Notes: generated by a model from the sequence alone, not told the origin. A DNA stretch of 64,000 bases from DASQMT01 sp963839615 (GCA_963839615.1 CAWIVY010000006.1:1-64000); one strand, 5' to 3'; shown: positions 52,096 to 60,927, counted from the first letter of the stretch. Program-made: numbers and translations.

Positions 52096-52763
52096 GCTCC
52101 GCTAGCCCGGTGGTGCGACTGCACGCGGTCGCCAAGCGATATCGCCGCAGGGGACGCTGGGTGTTGTGTGACGTGAACCTGGGCGTGCGGCCGGGGTCGA
52201 CGATCGAGGTGCGCGGCGCAAACGGCGCCGGGAAGTCCACGCTGCTGCGACTGCTCGCGGGGGTGACCGCGCCGAGCCGGGGCCGGCGGCGCAGCGAGCC
52301 GCGAGTGCGCGTCGGGTACGCGCCGGACGCATTCGCGCCCGCACCATCGTTCGACGCCGCGACGTACCTGCGCCATCACGCGCGCATGCGCGGCCTCGGC
52401 GGCGAACCGGCGCGCCGGGCGACGGCGGAGCTCGCCGTCACGCTCGGCCTCGAGCGACTGTTCGCCGAGCCGCTCCGAGAGGTCTCGAAGGGATCGCTGC
52501 AGAAGGTCGTGGTGGCGCAGGCGCTGCTCGGCGTGCCGGATCTCATCATCCTCGACGAGCCGTTCTCGGGCCTCGACGCCGACGCCCAGCGCGCGCTTCG
52601 CGTACTCCTGCGGGAGCGAGCGGCCGCCGGTGCCGCCGTCGTCTTCAGCGACCACCACGAAGGCGGCGCGCGCCACGCCGCCGACGCGATCTGGCACCTC
52701 GAGGACGGGCGTGCGCGGGTGACGCACGTCGAAGCTGCCGAACCCCAGCCGCGCGAACCGTGA
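52071..52763 (+). CDS. ABC transporter ATP-binding protein (second system)
   Basis: 230 aa. Walker A GANGAGKST and Walker B LIILDEPFSGLDA are clear. The signature is degenerate (EVSKGSLQKV in place of LSGGQ) and the H loop is VVFSDHHEGG. The Q loop is replaced by VGYAPD. It resembles the CcmA/bacitracin-exporter-like ATPases. Pairs with the membrane protein that follows. Confidence 0.85.
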   Translation: MDTDSRRLSSASPVVRLHAVAKRYRRRGRWVLCDVNLGVRPGSTIEVRGANGAGKSTLLRLLAGVTAPSRGRRRSEPRVRVGYAPDAFAPAPSFDAATYLRHHARMRGLGGEPARRATAELAVTLGLERLFAEPLREVSKGSLQKVVVAQALLGVPDLIILDEPFSGLDADAQRALRVLLRERAAAGAAVVFSDHHEGGARHAADAIWHLEDGRARVTHVEAAEPQPREP

Positions 52764-53410
52764 TCGCGGTCGCGCGCTACCTGCTCGCCGCGCAAGTGCG
52801 GGCGCGGACGCTCGTCGCGCCGGGCGCTGTGATGGCGATCGGCGTGATCTTCATCTACTCCGTCGCGCCGAACCCGGTGCTGGCGACGGGAGGAGGTGTC
52901 GCCGCATTCCTTTTCTTCGTCCAGCTGTGGCTGGCGCTGGCCTTCTTCAACAGCCAAACCCCCGCCGACCGCCACATCGCAGCCGCCGCCGTCGGGGCCG
53001 GCAGGTTCGCGCGCGGGCGGCTGCTTGCCGGCGCAGGGCTGGCAACGCTCGCGGCCGTCGCGGCGGTCGCGTACCCCGTGGTCGCCGGCCGCTTCGAGCA
53101 TCCACCGGGCGTGGCCGAACTCGGGCTGTGCGCAGTGGCGAGCCTGGCGGCGACGACGGCCGGAACCGGCCTCGCCGCGCTGTTCGCCGAGCCGCTCGTC
53201 CGCAACCGCGCGATCGCGACGCTCGGCCTGGCGGTCTGCGCGCTTCTCACCATCCCGCTAGGGCCCCCAGCGGCGTCGATCGCGCACGCGATGAACACCG
53301 AGCACGCCGCCGGCGTGCCGGCTCGGCTCGCCGGCGGCCTTGCGACGATCGGAGTCTTCACGATCACCGTCGTGATCGCCTGCAGCACACTGTGGCCCCG
53401 CACCGAGTAG
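52760..53410 (+). CDS. Integral membrane protein, probable ABC permease of the second system
   Basis: 216 aa with about six membrane segments (VAPGAVMAIGVIFIYSVAP, GGVAAFLFFVQLWLALAFF, AGAGLATLAAVAAVAYPVVAG, LGLAVCALLTIPLGP, ATIGVFTITVVIACSTL). No family motif stands out. Its 4-nt overlap with the ATPase gene and equal gene order support a permease role. Confidence 0.72.
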   Translation: MIAVARYLLAAQVRARTLVAPGAVMAIGVIFIYSVAPNPVLATGGGVAAFLFFVQLWLALAFFNSQTPADRHIAAAAVGAGRFARGRLLAGAGLATLAAVAAVAYPVVAGRFEHPPGVAELGLCAVASLAATTAGTGLAALFAEPLVRNRAIATLGLAVCALLTIPLGPPAASIAHAMNTEHAAGVPARLAGGLATIGVFTITVVIACSTLWPRTE

Positions 53411-53422
53411 ATCCCCGGCTCG

Positions 53423-53458
53423 AAGGAGGAAACGATGTGTGAGGTCTGCCTGCCGTGA
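53423..53458 (+). CDS. Leader peptide MCEVCLP with strong ribosome binding site
   Basis: AAGGAGGA (53423-53430) lies 4 nt before ATG 53435, which encodes only MCEVCLP and stops at TGA 53456-53458. The stop overlaps GTG 53455 of the flavin oxidase gene (GTGA). The oxidase has no other ribosome binding site, so its translation probably depends on this mini-frame. Two of seven residues are Cys. Confidence 0.45.
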   Translation, partial: KEETMCEVCLP

Positions 53459-54858
53459 CGCCGACCGCCACCGACCCGGCCGCGCTTCAGCGCGCGATCG
53501 CGGGCGACGTCCTGGTCGCTGGTGCAGACGGGTACGAGTCCGTGCGCCGGCCGCCGATCGGGCTTTTCCATGACGTCCGCCCGCAGGCGATCGTGCGCTG
53601 CACCACTGCCGCCGACGTCGCCGGGACGATCGCCTTCGCCCGCGGGTCCGGCCTGGACCTCGCGGTTCGCTCCGGCGGCCACTGCTTCGCCGGGCGCTCC
53701 TCCACGCGAGGGATCCTGCTCGACGTGAGCCCGATGAACGCGGTCTCCCTCGACGAGGGAGGGGTCGCGACGGTTGGCGCCGGGGCGCGGCTGGGCGACG
53801 TCTACGACGCGCTGGAGCCGCACGGCGTCATGATCGCCGCCGGCTGCGGACCGACCGTGGGAATCGCCGGGCTCGTCCTCGGCGGCGGTCTCGGCATCCT
53901 CGGCCGCCGGCACGGGCTCACCAGCGACCAGCTCACCGCCGCGCAGGTCGTCCTCGCCGACGGCCGCGTCGTCGACTGCGACGAACGCCGGCACGGAGAC
54001 CTGTTCTGGGCGTTGCGCGGCGCCGGCGGCTGCCAGTTCGGCGTCCTGACGACGCTCACCCTGCGGACGGTTCCGGCACCGACCACCACGACCTTGCACC
54101 TGCGGTGGGAGCAGCGCGACGCCGTCGCCGTGATCGAGGCGTGGCAGGGGTGGGCGCCCGACGCGCCGGACGAGCTCGCCGCCAGCCTGCTGCTGACCGC
54201 CGGCGGCGACCCCGGACGGCCCCCGCTCGTGCACGTGTTCGGCGCCATGCTGGACGGCGAGGCCGCCGCGACGGAGCTCCTCGGAGAGCTCGTCGCCCGC
54301 GCGGGCGCGGAGCCGACGTCCGTATCGCTGCGCCGGCTTCCGTTCCGCGACGCCAAGCACCACCTCGCCGACGACGGTCCCGGCGAGGAGCCGGCCCCGG
54401 CAGCGCACGGCTTCGCCAAGTCCGAGTTCTTCCGGCGACCGCTGCCGAGCCACGCCATCGCCGCGCTCGTCGAGCACGTCGCTGCCGACCGCCTCGCGGG
54501 ACAGGCCCGCGTGCTCGACTTCTCGCCGTGGGGCGGCGCGTACAACCGCGTCCCCGAGGAGGCCACCGCCTTCGCGCACCGCTCCGAGCGGTTCCTGCTC
54601 AAGCACGACGTCGCCATCGACCCCGCCGCAACGACGGCGCAGCGCGAGCACGCCCAGGCCTGGCTGGCGCGCTCGTGGGCGATCGCCCATCCCTCCGGTT
54701 CCGGACGCGTGTATCCGAACTTTCCCGATCCGGATCTGGACGACTGGCCCGCCGCCTACCACGCGGCGAACCACGCCCGCCTCGCCCGCGTCAAGGCCGG
54801 CTACGACCCCGAGAACGTCTTCAGGGGCCACCAATCGCTCGCGGCTCGTCTCCCGTGA
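53455..54858 (+). CDS. FAD-linked oxidoreductase, berberine bridge enzyme-like
   Basis: 467 aa. The VAO/PCMH FAD domain has LAVRSGGHCFAGRSS, whose His can bind FAD covalently, and AAGCGPTVGIAGLVLGGGLGILGRRHG. In bicovalent members Cys sits directly before PTVG; here it is one residue earlier, so the second bond is doubtful. The C-terminal BBE domain ends YPNFPDPDLDDWPAAYHAANHARLARVKAGYDPENVFRGHQSL. Substrate unknown; its position after drug-type exporters suggests small-molecule oxidation. Confidence 0.9.
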   Translation: MTPTATDPAALQRAIAGDVLVAGADGYESVRRPPIGLFHDVRPQAIVRCTTAADVAGTIAFARGSGLDLAVRSGGHCFAGRSSTRGILLDVSPMNAVSLDEGGVATVGAGARLGDVYDALEPHGVMIAAGCGPTVGIAGLVLGGGLGILGRRHGLTSDQLTAAQVVLADGRVVDCDERRHGDLFWALRGAGGCQFGVLTTLTLRTVPAPTTTTLHLRWEQRDAVAVIEAWQGWAPDAPDELAASLLLTAGGDPGRPPLVHVFGAMLDGEAAATELLGELVARAGAEPTSVSLRRLPFRDAKHHLADDGPGEEPAPAAHGFAKSEFFRRPLPSHAIAALVEHVAADRLAGQARVLDFSPWGGAYNRVPEEATAFAHRSERFLLKHDVAIDPAATTAQREHAQAWLARSWAIAHPSGSGRVYPNFPDPDLDDWPAAYHAANHARLARVKAGYDPENVFRGHQSLAARLP

Positions 54859-54865
54859 CGGGAGA

Positions 54866-55567
54866 TCAAAAGTCGAACGAGATGTAGCGGTAGGTCAGGG
54901 GCGGGAGGTCGATCGCCCCGGCCCCGTTGAAGTTGCAGACCCGGACGCGGAGCTTCGTCGCGCTCGACGGGGCCGCCGAGAGCGCCAGCGTGTCGTCGGG
55001 GAAGGACGCCGGCGGCGTCACGAGCACGACGTCGTCGTTCATCGAGAGCGGCGGGGTCACCGACGCGACAGCTGCCACGTCGGCATCGATGAACGCGCAC
55101 TCCGTGACGTCAATGGCCGGGAAGTTGAGCGCCAGCGTGCCGACGAAGCTGCCCACGTCGCGCGCCCGCAGGCGGCCGTCCTCGACCTCGTCGGTCTGGA
55201 TCGAGTTCGTCGCGACCTCGTCCGCGGTGATGGCGTTCGTCGCGATGTCGGCCCCGTCGAGCGTCTGGTCGGCGACGTGCGAGCCGTTGACGGAACTCGC
55301 GGCCAGGTCGGCGGCGGCGATCGTACCGTCGGCGATCCTGTCGGACGCGATCGAGTTCGCCGGCGTGGCGGTGAGCGCCAACGTGGCGCCCCGCGACAGG
55401 TCGGACATGCGCAGCGAGCCCTTCTTGACGTGCTTGCTCGTGATCGCATTCCTCTTGATGTCCTTGCCCTTTATCAGCCTGGCCGCTTCGGCCGGCCCGC
55501 CGAGGGCGACGAAGAGGGCGACCAGCGCGATCAGCGCGGCAGGCGAGGGCAGGCGGACGCGGCGCAT
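54866..55567 (-). CDS. Secreted repeat protein of Solirubrobacterales type
   Basis: 233 aa. The signal peptide MRRVRLPSPAALIALVALFVALGGPAEA is followed by KGKDIKRNAITSKHVKKGSLRMSDL and then short repeats of the form IADGTIAAADLAASSV / ATNAITADEVATNSI that suggest a beta-helix or fibre. The C-terminal ~90 residues form a separate domain. ATG 55567 has GGAGG 8 nt upstream; a longer frame upstream is non-coding. Function unknown. Confidence 0.78.
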   Translation of the reverse strand: MRRVRLPSPAALIALVALFVALGGPAEAARLIKGKDIKRNAITSKHVKKGSLRMSDLSRGATLALTATPANSIASDRIADGTIAAADLAASSVNGSHVADQTLDGADIATNAITADEVATNSIQTDEVEDGRLRARDVGSFVGTLALNFPAIDVTECAFIDADVAAVASVTPPLSMNDDVVLVTPPASFPDDTLALSAAPSSATKLRVRVCNFNGAGAIDLPPLTYRYISFDF

Positions 55568-55733
55568 GTGAGGATTCCTCCAGGGTGCAGGCGGATGGAC
55601 GCGGCCCACCCTCTCAGAGCGCGACCCGTCCCGCTCGCGGTAGCCGGGGCCGTTCCTGCGCGCTCCCGGACGTTTCAGCAGCACCTTTGCGACATAGTCG
55701 CCACACTGAAGGTCTCCGCGACAAAGGATCCAG

Positions 55734-56927
55734 ATGACCTCGACCCTCCAGACAGCTGCCGCCCCTCCGATCGACGCACTCGACTTCCTCCGCCTCGGCG
55801 ACGGGCTATCCGACGAGGAGCGCCTCATCCGCGACAACGTGCGCGCGTTCGTGCGCGAGCAGCTGATCCCGAACGTGCCGGAGTGGTTCGAGCAGGGCAA
55901 GCTGCCGCGCGAGCTGGCCGGGAAGCTCGGCGCGCTCGGCGTGCTGGGCATGCACCTCGACGGCTATGGCTGCGCGGGCGCCAGCGCTACGTCGTACGGG
56001 ATCGTCTGCCAGGAGCTCGAGGCCGGCGACTCGGGCCTGCGCTCGTTCGTCTCCGTCCAGGGCTCGCTGGCGATGTTCGCGATCTGGCGCTTCGGCTCGG
56101 AGGAGCAGAAGCAGGACTGGTTGCCGCGCATGGCCGCGGGCGAGGCGATCGGGTGCTTCGGCCTGACCGAGCCCGATGCCGGCTCCGACCCCGGTTCGAT
56201 GCGGACCACCGCCAAGCGCTCGGGCGACGACTGGGTGCTCAACGGCACGAAGATGTGGATCACGAACGGGTCGCTCGCGGACGTGGCGGTCGTCTGGGCG
56301 CGCACCGACGACGGCGTCCGCGGCTTCCTCGTCCCGCGCGACACGCCCGGCTTCACGACGCAGGACATCCACCAGAAGATGTCGCTGCGCGCCTCGGTGA
56401 CGTCGGAGCTGATCCTCGACGACGTCCGGCTGCCCGCGTCCGCGCAGCTGCCGGAGGCCGAAGGCCTGCGCGCGCCGCTCGCATGCCTGAACGAGGCCCG
56501 CTTCGGGATCGTCTTCGGCGCGATCGGCGCCGCCCGCGCCTGCTACGAGGCGGCGCTCGAGTACGCCGGCAGCCGCGTCCAGTTCGGCAAGCCGATCGCG
56601 GCGTTCCAGCTGACGCAGGCCAAGCTCGCGCAGATGCTGCTCAAGGTCAACCAGGGAGCGCTGCTCGCGCTGCACCTCGGGCGCATGAAGGACGCGGGGC
56701 GGCTCCGGCCCGAGCACGTCTCGTTCGGCAAGCTCGCCAACGTCAACGCGGCGCTCGAGGTCTGCCGCGAGGCGCGCCAGGTGCTCGGCGCCAACGGGAT
56801 CACGCTCGAGTATCCGGTGATCCGGCACATGAACAACCTCGAGTCCGTGGTGACCTACGAGGGGACCGCGGAGGTGCACGCGCTGGTGCTCGGGCAGGCG
56901 ATCACGGGCCACTCCGCCTACCGCTGA
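55734..56927 (+). CDS. Acyl-CoA dehydrogenase, glutaryl-CoA dehydrogenase-like
   Basis: 397 aa. FAD/acyl-CoA motifs CFGLTEPDAGSDPGSM and WITNGSLADV are present, plus RVQFGKPIAAFQLTQAKLA. The catalytic Glu is in VVTYEGTAEVHALVLGQAITG, resembling glutaryl-CoA dehydrogenase (YEGT...HALILGRAITG). It oxidises an acyl-CoA to an enoyl-CoA and passes electrons to ETF. Whether it also decarboxylates is not clear. AAAGGA lies before ATG 55734. Confidence 0.9.
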   Translation: MTSTLQTAAAPPIDALDFLRLGDGLSDEERLIRDNVRAFVREQLIPNVPEWFEQGKLPRELAGKLGALGVLGMHLDGYGCAGASATSYGIVCQELEAGDSGLRSFVSVQGSLAMFAIWRFGSEEQKQDWLPRMAAGEAIGCFGLTEPDAGSDPGSMRTTAKRSGDDWVLNGTKMWITNGSLADVAVVWARTDDGVRGFLVPRDTPGFTTQDIHQKMSLRASVTSELILDDVRLPASAQLPEAEGLRAPLACLNEARFGIVFGAIGAARACYEAALEYAGSRVQFGKPIAAFQLTQAKLAQMLLKVNQGALLALHLGRMKDAGRLRPEHVSFGKLANVNAALEVCREARQVLGANGITLEYPVIRHMNNLESVVTYEGTAEVHALVLGQAITGHSAYR

Positions 56928-56952
56928 GCGCGCGGAAGCGCCCGCGGCGCGG

Positions 56953-56998
56953 CGAACGTCGCTGAGTGGTCCCTATGAGGGGTACTGAGCGACGTTCG
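56953..56998. repeat. Palindromic hairpin repeat, copy 3
   Basis: Outer stem CGAACGTCGCT/AGCGACGTTCG identical to copy 2; inner CCCTATGAGGG replaces CCCTATAGGG, still able to pair. It lies 26 nt after the acyl-CoA dehydrogenase stop. Confidence 0.85.
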
Positions 56999-57076
56999 GG
57001 CGCTCGCGGGCCAGCGGGTTTCAGTTATCCGTCGCGCAGTCGACTACACTGCCAAGTGCAAGTAGGACCGGATCGC

Positions 57077-57100
57077 CGCGCCGCATGCCTACGCGGCGCG
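57077..57100 (+). promoter_or_regulatory. Leader hairpin before the zinc-ribbon gene
   Basis: CGCGCCGC pairs with GCGGCGCG (8 bp) in the leader, ending 11 nt before the AAAGGAGGT ribosome binding site. TACACT at 57045-57050 may be the -10. Confidence 0.4.
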
Positions 57101-57121
57101 CTCCGGAGAAAGGAGGTCCGC

Positions 57122-57229
57122 ATGACGCGGATCCGTTGCCTGCGCTGTCTGCGACTTTGGTTCGCTGAGCGCGTCGGAAACCGGGCAAGTTGCCCGTTTT
57201 GCGGCGGGGCGCTCGACCAGGAGTCCTAG
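57122..57229 (+). CDS. 35-aa zinc-ribbon mini-protein
   Basis: MTRIRCLRCLRLWFAERVGN then RASCPFCGGALDQES, with CxxC...CxxC spaced 20 residues apart, a zinc-ribbon or rubredoxin-knuckle pattern. The ribosome binding site AAAGGAGGT (57110-57118) is nearly a perfect match to 16S rRNA and unusually strong for this window. Similar short ribbons occur in actinobacteria, but no named family is recognised. Confidence 0.7.
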   Translation: MTRIRCLRCLRLWFAERVGNRASCPFCGGALDQES

Positions 57230-57278
57230 CCGGCAGCGATCGGATGCCGGGCGGCTCGGATAGCCGCCTGGGATCCGG

Positions 57279-58118
57279 TCACGGCATCCCCATCCCGTCG
57301 TCTGGCATCCCCATCGCGTCGTCGGGCATCGCCATCCCGCCGTCGCCCGGCACCGTCAGCCCCGGGATCGCCTCCGGCGCGGCGATCAGCAGCACGCCCA
57401 GCACGATCAGCACGCCTGCCGTCGTCCACGTGGCTGCGCGATGCCACGGCACGGTCTTCTCGAAGGCGATGATCGCCGCGACGAACGCCATCGCCGCGAT
57501 GCTCATCACGCCGAGCGCGAACAGCGAGGCCATCAGCGCCCAGCAGCATCCCAGGCACCAGGCGCCGTGCCTCGCGCCCATCCCGAGCGAGCCGCGCACG
57601 CCGTCGCGCCAGCGGCCGAGCAGGAAGCCGAGCGGGCTGCGGCATTTCGACAGGCACGCGTCCTTGAGCGGCGTGAGCTCGTACGCGGCGGCCAGGAGCA
57701 AGGTGCCGCCGGCGACCCAGTGGCCGGCGCCGTCCCACGCGAGCTCGCCTCCCGCCAGCTCGCGCCCGAGCACGAAGACCCCGTACGAGAGCACACCGGC
57801 GGCCGACCAGGTCAGCAGGTAGCCGGCCGTGAACGCGGCCGACGCCCAGCCCCCGCCCGCGCGCGTCATGCGCGCGTGGAGCGCGACCGTCGGCGCGACG
57901 GACGGCAGCATCATCGCGGCCATCATCACGACCCAGACGCCGACGAACCAGCCGAGCGCCCCGGGCGGCGTGCCGGGCCCCGCGTCCATCCCGGCCATCC
58001 GGTCCGCCGTCCACCACCAGGCGAGCGCCGCGAGCGCGAACAGCACGCCGATCAACCCGAGCCGGGCGCGCGCCGCCGCGAGCGCCGGCGCCGGCCCGGT
58101 CTGCGCGACGGTCGTCAC
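57279..58118 (-). CDS. DUF2182 integral membrane protein with Met-rich tail
   Basis: 279 aa, about six membrane segments. DUF2182 signatures are WVVMMAAMMLPSVAPTVAL, the SAAFTAGYLLTWSA segment, TPLKDACLSKCRSPLGFLL and WCLGCCWALMASLFALGVMSI. The C-terminus is a tandem GMAMPDD/AMGMPDD/GMGMP repeat encoded by three 21-nt DNA repeats (57280-57345). Cysteine pairs and methionines suggest metal, perhaps copper, handling; this is inference. Its start lies 1 nt after the DUF1326 stop, so the two are an operon. Confidence 0.85.
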   Translation of the reverse strand: MTTVAQTGPAPALAAARARLGLIGVLFALAALAWWWTADRMAGMDAGPGTPPGALGWFVGVWVVMMAAMMLPSVAPTVALHARMTRAGGGWASAAFTAGYLLTWSAAGVLSYGVFVLGRELAGGELAWDGAGHWVAGGTLLLAAAYELTPLKDACLSKCRSPLGFLLGRWRDGVRGSLGMGARHGAWCLGCCWALMASLFALGVMSIAAMAFVAAIIAFEKTVPWHRAATWTTAGVLIVLGVLLIAAPEAIPGLTVPGDGGMAMPDDAMGMPDDGMGMP

Positions 58119-58119
58119 G

Positions 58120-58722
58120 TCACGCGGCCCAGGAGAAGCTCGACGACGAGAACCCCGACTTGCCGTCGTACTCGACCCCGAACGCGCTGATCTGCGAGCG
58201 CGTGGCGTGCGAGACCGTCAGCTCGGAGCCGGCGGGGTGGAAGATCCCGGCCAGCCGCGCAGGCTCGCCCGTCTCGACCCCGAACGGCACGATGTCCTCG
58301 ACCTCGAAGTCGATCGCATCGCCGATCTTGACGCTGTGGCGGATCCCGTCCTCGCTCACCTCGATCGGCAGCCGCTCGAGCCCGAGGTTCTCGCCCACGA
58401 GCGGGCCGAGCGCCTGCATCGGCCCGCCGAGCGCGCCGCTGAACACCGCGCCGAGCTGCTCCGCCTGCGCGTCCGACGCGGCCGCGTCGATGATCACGCC
58501 CAGGCGCCAGCCACCCTCGCTCATCACCTTCGGCGTGTCGGCGACGGCCGCGACGGTCAGGCCGCTCACGTCCGTGCCGGCGACGTCGCCGTCGACCACG
58601 TGGAACACGAGCACGACCTTGCAGCGGTCATACGACGCGCCGAACGCGAGCGACGCGGTGCAGGGGCAGATGACCTCGCAGGAGCAGGTCTCGAAGTACG
58701 TTCCCTCGAGCTTCCAGGACAT
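58120..58722 (-). CDS. DUF1326 domain protein (copy 2)
   Basis: 200 aa. MSWKLEGTYFETCSCEVICPC carries the family CxCxxxCPC. A conserved core follows (VDGDVAGTDVSGLTVAAVADTPKVMSEGGWRLGVIID, then LGGPMQALGPLVGENLG). No membrane segment. It is the upstream partner of DUF2182, a pairing seen in other bacteria, and probably delivers or receives a metal or cofactor. GGGGAAGG precedes ATG 58722. Confidence 0.83.
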   Translation of the reverse strand: MSWKLEGTYFETCSCEVICPCTASLAFGASYDRCKVVLVFHVVDGDVAGTDVSGLTVAAVADTPKVMSEGGWRLGVIIDAAASDAQAEQLGAVFSGALGGPMQALGPLVGENLGLERLPIEVSEDGIRHSVKIGDAIDFEVEDIVPFGVETGEPARLAGIFHPAGSELTVSHATRSQISAFGVEYDGKSGFSSSSFSWAA

Positions 58723-58793
58723 GCCTTCCCCTCTCGGAGCGTTGGCCGGCGCGGAGGCAGATTCTGGTCCAGTGACCGGCGCACGTCAACGGG

Positions 58794-60918
58794 TCAGCCT
58801 CGTCCGAAGAGCTCCACGTAGTCCCTGACCATCCGCGTCGCGGAGAACGCGGGCCCGTTGGTCCTCAGCGACGCGCGCACGCGCGCGAGCCAGGCGCGCG
58901 GGATGCCCGCGTCGTCGCGGTCGTAGAACTCGCGCGTGACCTCCTCGTCGAGCAGCCGGTGCAGCTCGGTGCCGTCGCGCTGGTCCTGGGCCGCGTGGTC
59001 GGGGTCCTCCTCGCCGGGCAGGGCCCAGCCGTTGCTGCCGTCATAGCCCTCCGCCCACCAGCCGTCGAGCACGCTGAGCTGGAGGCCGCCGTTGAACGCC
59101 GACTTCATCCCGCTCGTGCCGCTCGCCTCCAGCGGCGGGCGCGGCAGGTTGAGCCAGACGTCGCAGCCGCGCACCATCCGCGCCGCGCTCGAGAGGTCGT
59201 AGTCGTCGAGGTAGACGACGCGGCCGCCGATCTCCGGCGCCCACTTGAAGCTGAACAGGTGCTGGACCATGCGCTTGCCGTCGTCGTCGCGCGGATGCGC
59301 CTTGCCTGCCATGACGAGCTGCACCGGCCGTCCGTTGCCGAGCAGCGCCAGCGCGCGGTCGGAGTCCTGGACGAGCAGGTGCAGGCGCTTGTAGGTCGCG
59401 AGCCGGCGCGCGAAGCCGATCGTCAGCGTGTCGGGATCGAACGAGCCGGCCGCGGCCTCGACGTAGCCGCGCGGCTCGTCGCGCCCGAGCCGGTCGGCGA
59501 CGCTCTTGACGCGGACGTAGTCGACGAGCGCGGCGCGCTGCTCGGCACGGACGGCCCACAGCTCCTCGTCGGGGATCGCGTCAACGCCCGCCCAGGTCGC
59601 GGGATCGGCGGCGTGGTCGATCCAGCCCTCGCCGAGGTGCCGGTCGAGCAGCGAGCGCATCGGCCCGCCGAGCCATGTCGGCACGTGCACCCCGTTGGTG
59701 ACGTGGCCGATCGGCACCTCCTCGGCGGCGCGGTCGGGCCACAGGTCGCGCCACATGCCGCGAGCGACCTCGCCGTGACGGCGGCTGACGCCGTTCGCGG
59801 CGCGGCTGGTGCGCAGCGCGAACTGGCTGACCCCGAACGGCTCGCCGTCGTCGTCGGGCCGGGTTCGGCCGAGGCGGATGACCTCCATCGGGTCGACGCC
59901 CATCGAGGCGGTCAGCCCGGCGAGCGCCTCGAGGACCTGCCCGGCGGGATACGTGTCGTTGCCCGCCGGGACGGGCGTGTGGGTCGTGAAGATCGTCTTG
60001 GCCCTGCGCGGCCGCGAGGCCCTCGCCGAGCGTGCCGCCGTGCGCGCGCGCGGCCTGGAGCGAGATGAACGCCGCGTGGCCCTCGTTGAGATGCAGGACG
60101 CCGGGGTCGATGCCCATCGCGTCGAGCGCGCGCACGCCGCCGACGCCGAGCAGGATGTACTGGGCGAGGCGGGTGTCGGGATCGCCGATGTAGAGGCGCG
60201 AGGTGATCCAGTTCGCCGCGAGGTCGTTCTCCGGGCGCTCGGTGTCGAGCAGGAACAGCGGCACGCGGCCGACGTCGACGCGCCAGATCTGAGCCGTCAC
60301 CTCGAGCCCGCGGACCGGGACGGTGATCGTGATCGGCGCACCGTCGTCGCCGGTGACGAGCGCGGCGGGCAGGCGCTCGGGATCGGTGTCGACCCAGTAC
60401 TCGTGCTGCCAGCCGCCGGCGTCGATGCGCTGGCGGAAGTAGCCCTGGCGGTACATCAGCCCGACGGCCACGAGCGGCAGCGCGCGGTCCGATGCCTCCT
60501 TGAGGATGTCCCCGGCGAGCGCGCCGAGCCCACCGGAGTACACCGGCAGCGACCGGTGCACGCCGAACTCGGCACAGAAGTAGGCGATCGGGTGCTCCGG
60601 CGTCGCCGGCGCCTCCGCGGTGGGACGCGCGAGGTCGGCGCGCACCGTCGCCTCGACCTGATCGATGCGCTCGAGCAGGTCGGCATCGGTCGCCGCGCGG
60701 GCGAGCGACTCCAGACCGGTCTCGCCCAGGAGCCGCACCGGGTTCTCTCCGCAGCGGTCCCAGCGCACCGGGTCGACCGACGCATAGAGGTCGTGGCCGC
60801 CCGGCGTCCACGACCAGCGGTAGTTGTATGCGAGGCGTGCAAGTCCGGCCAGTGGCTGGGGTATGCGCGCGGCGAGCGCCTCGGCGGCGCGCACTAGGTC
60901 GTCGTGGCCGGCTGTCAT
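58794..60918 (-). CDS. glgP: Alpha-glucan (glycogen) phosphorylase, frameshifted in this sequence
   Basis: Releases glucose-1-phosphate from alpha-1,4-glucans with PLP. ATG 60918 opens MTAGHDDLVRAAEALAARI and a DUF3417-like N-terminus, running to LHLNEGHAAF. Near 60006-60010 one extra base breaks the frame: removal gives LAAARAKTIFTTHTPVPAGNDTY, the conserved family stretch. The second part contains the PLP lysine region EASGTSGMKSAFNGG. Corrected length is 707 aa. Base insertion error or pseudogene cannot be told apart. TATCAT on the minus strand lies 9 nt before ATG 60918. Confidence 0.87.
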
Positions 60919-60927
60919 GGACGCGCC

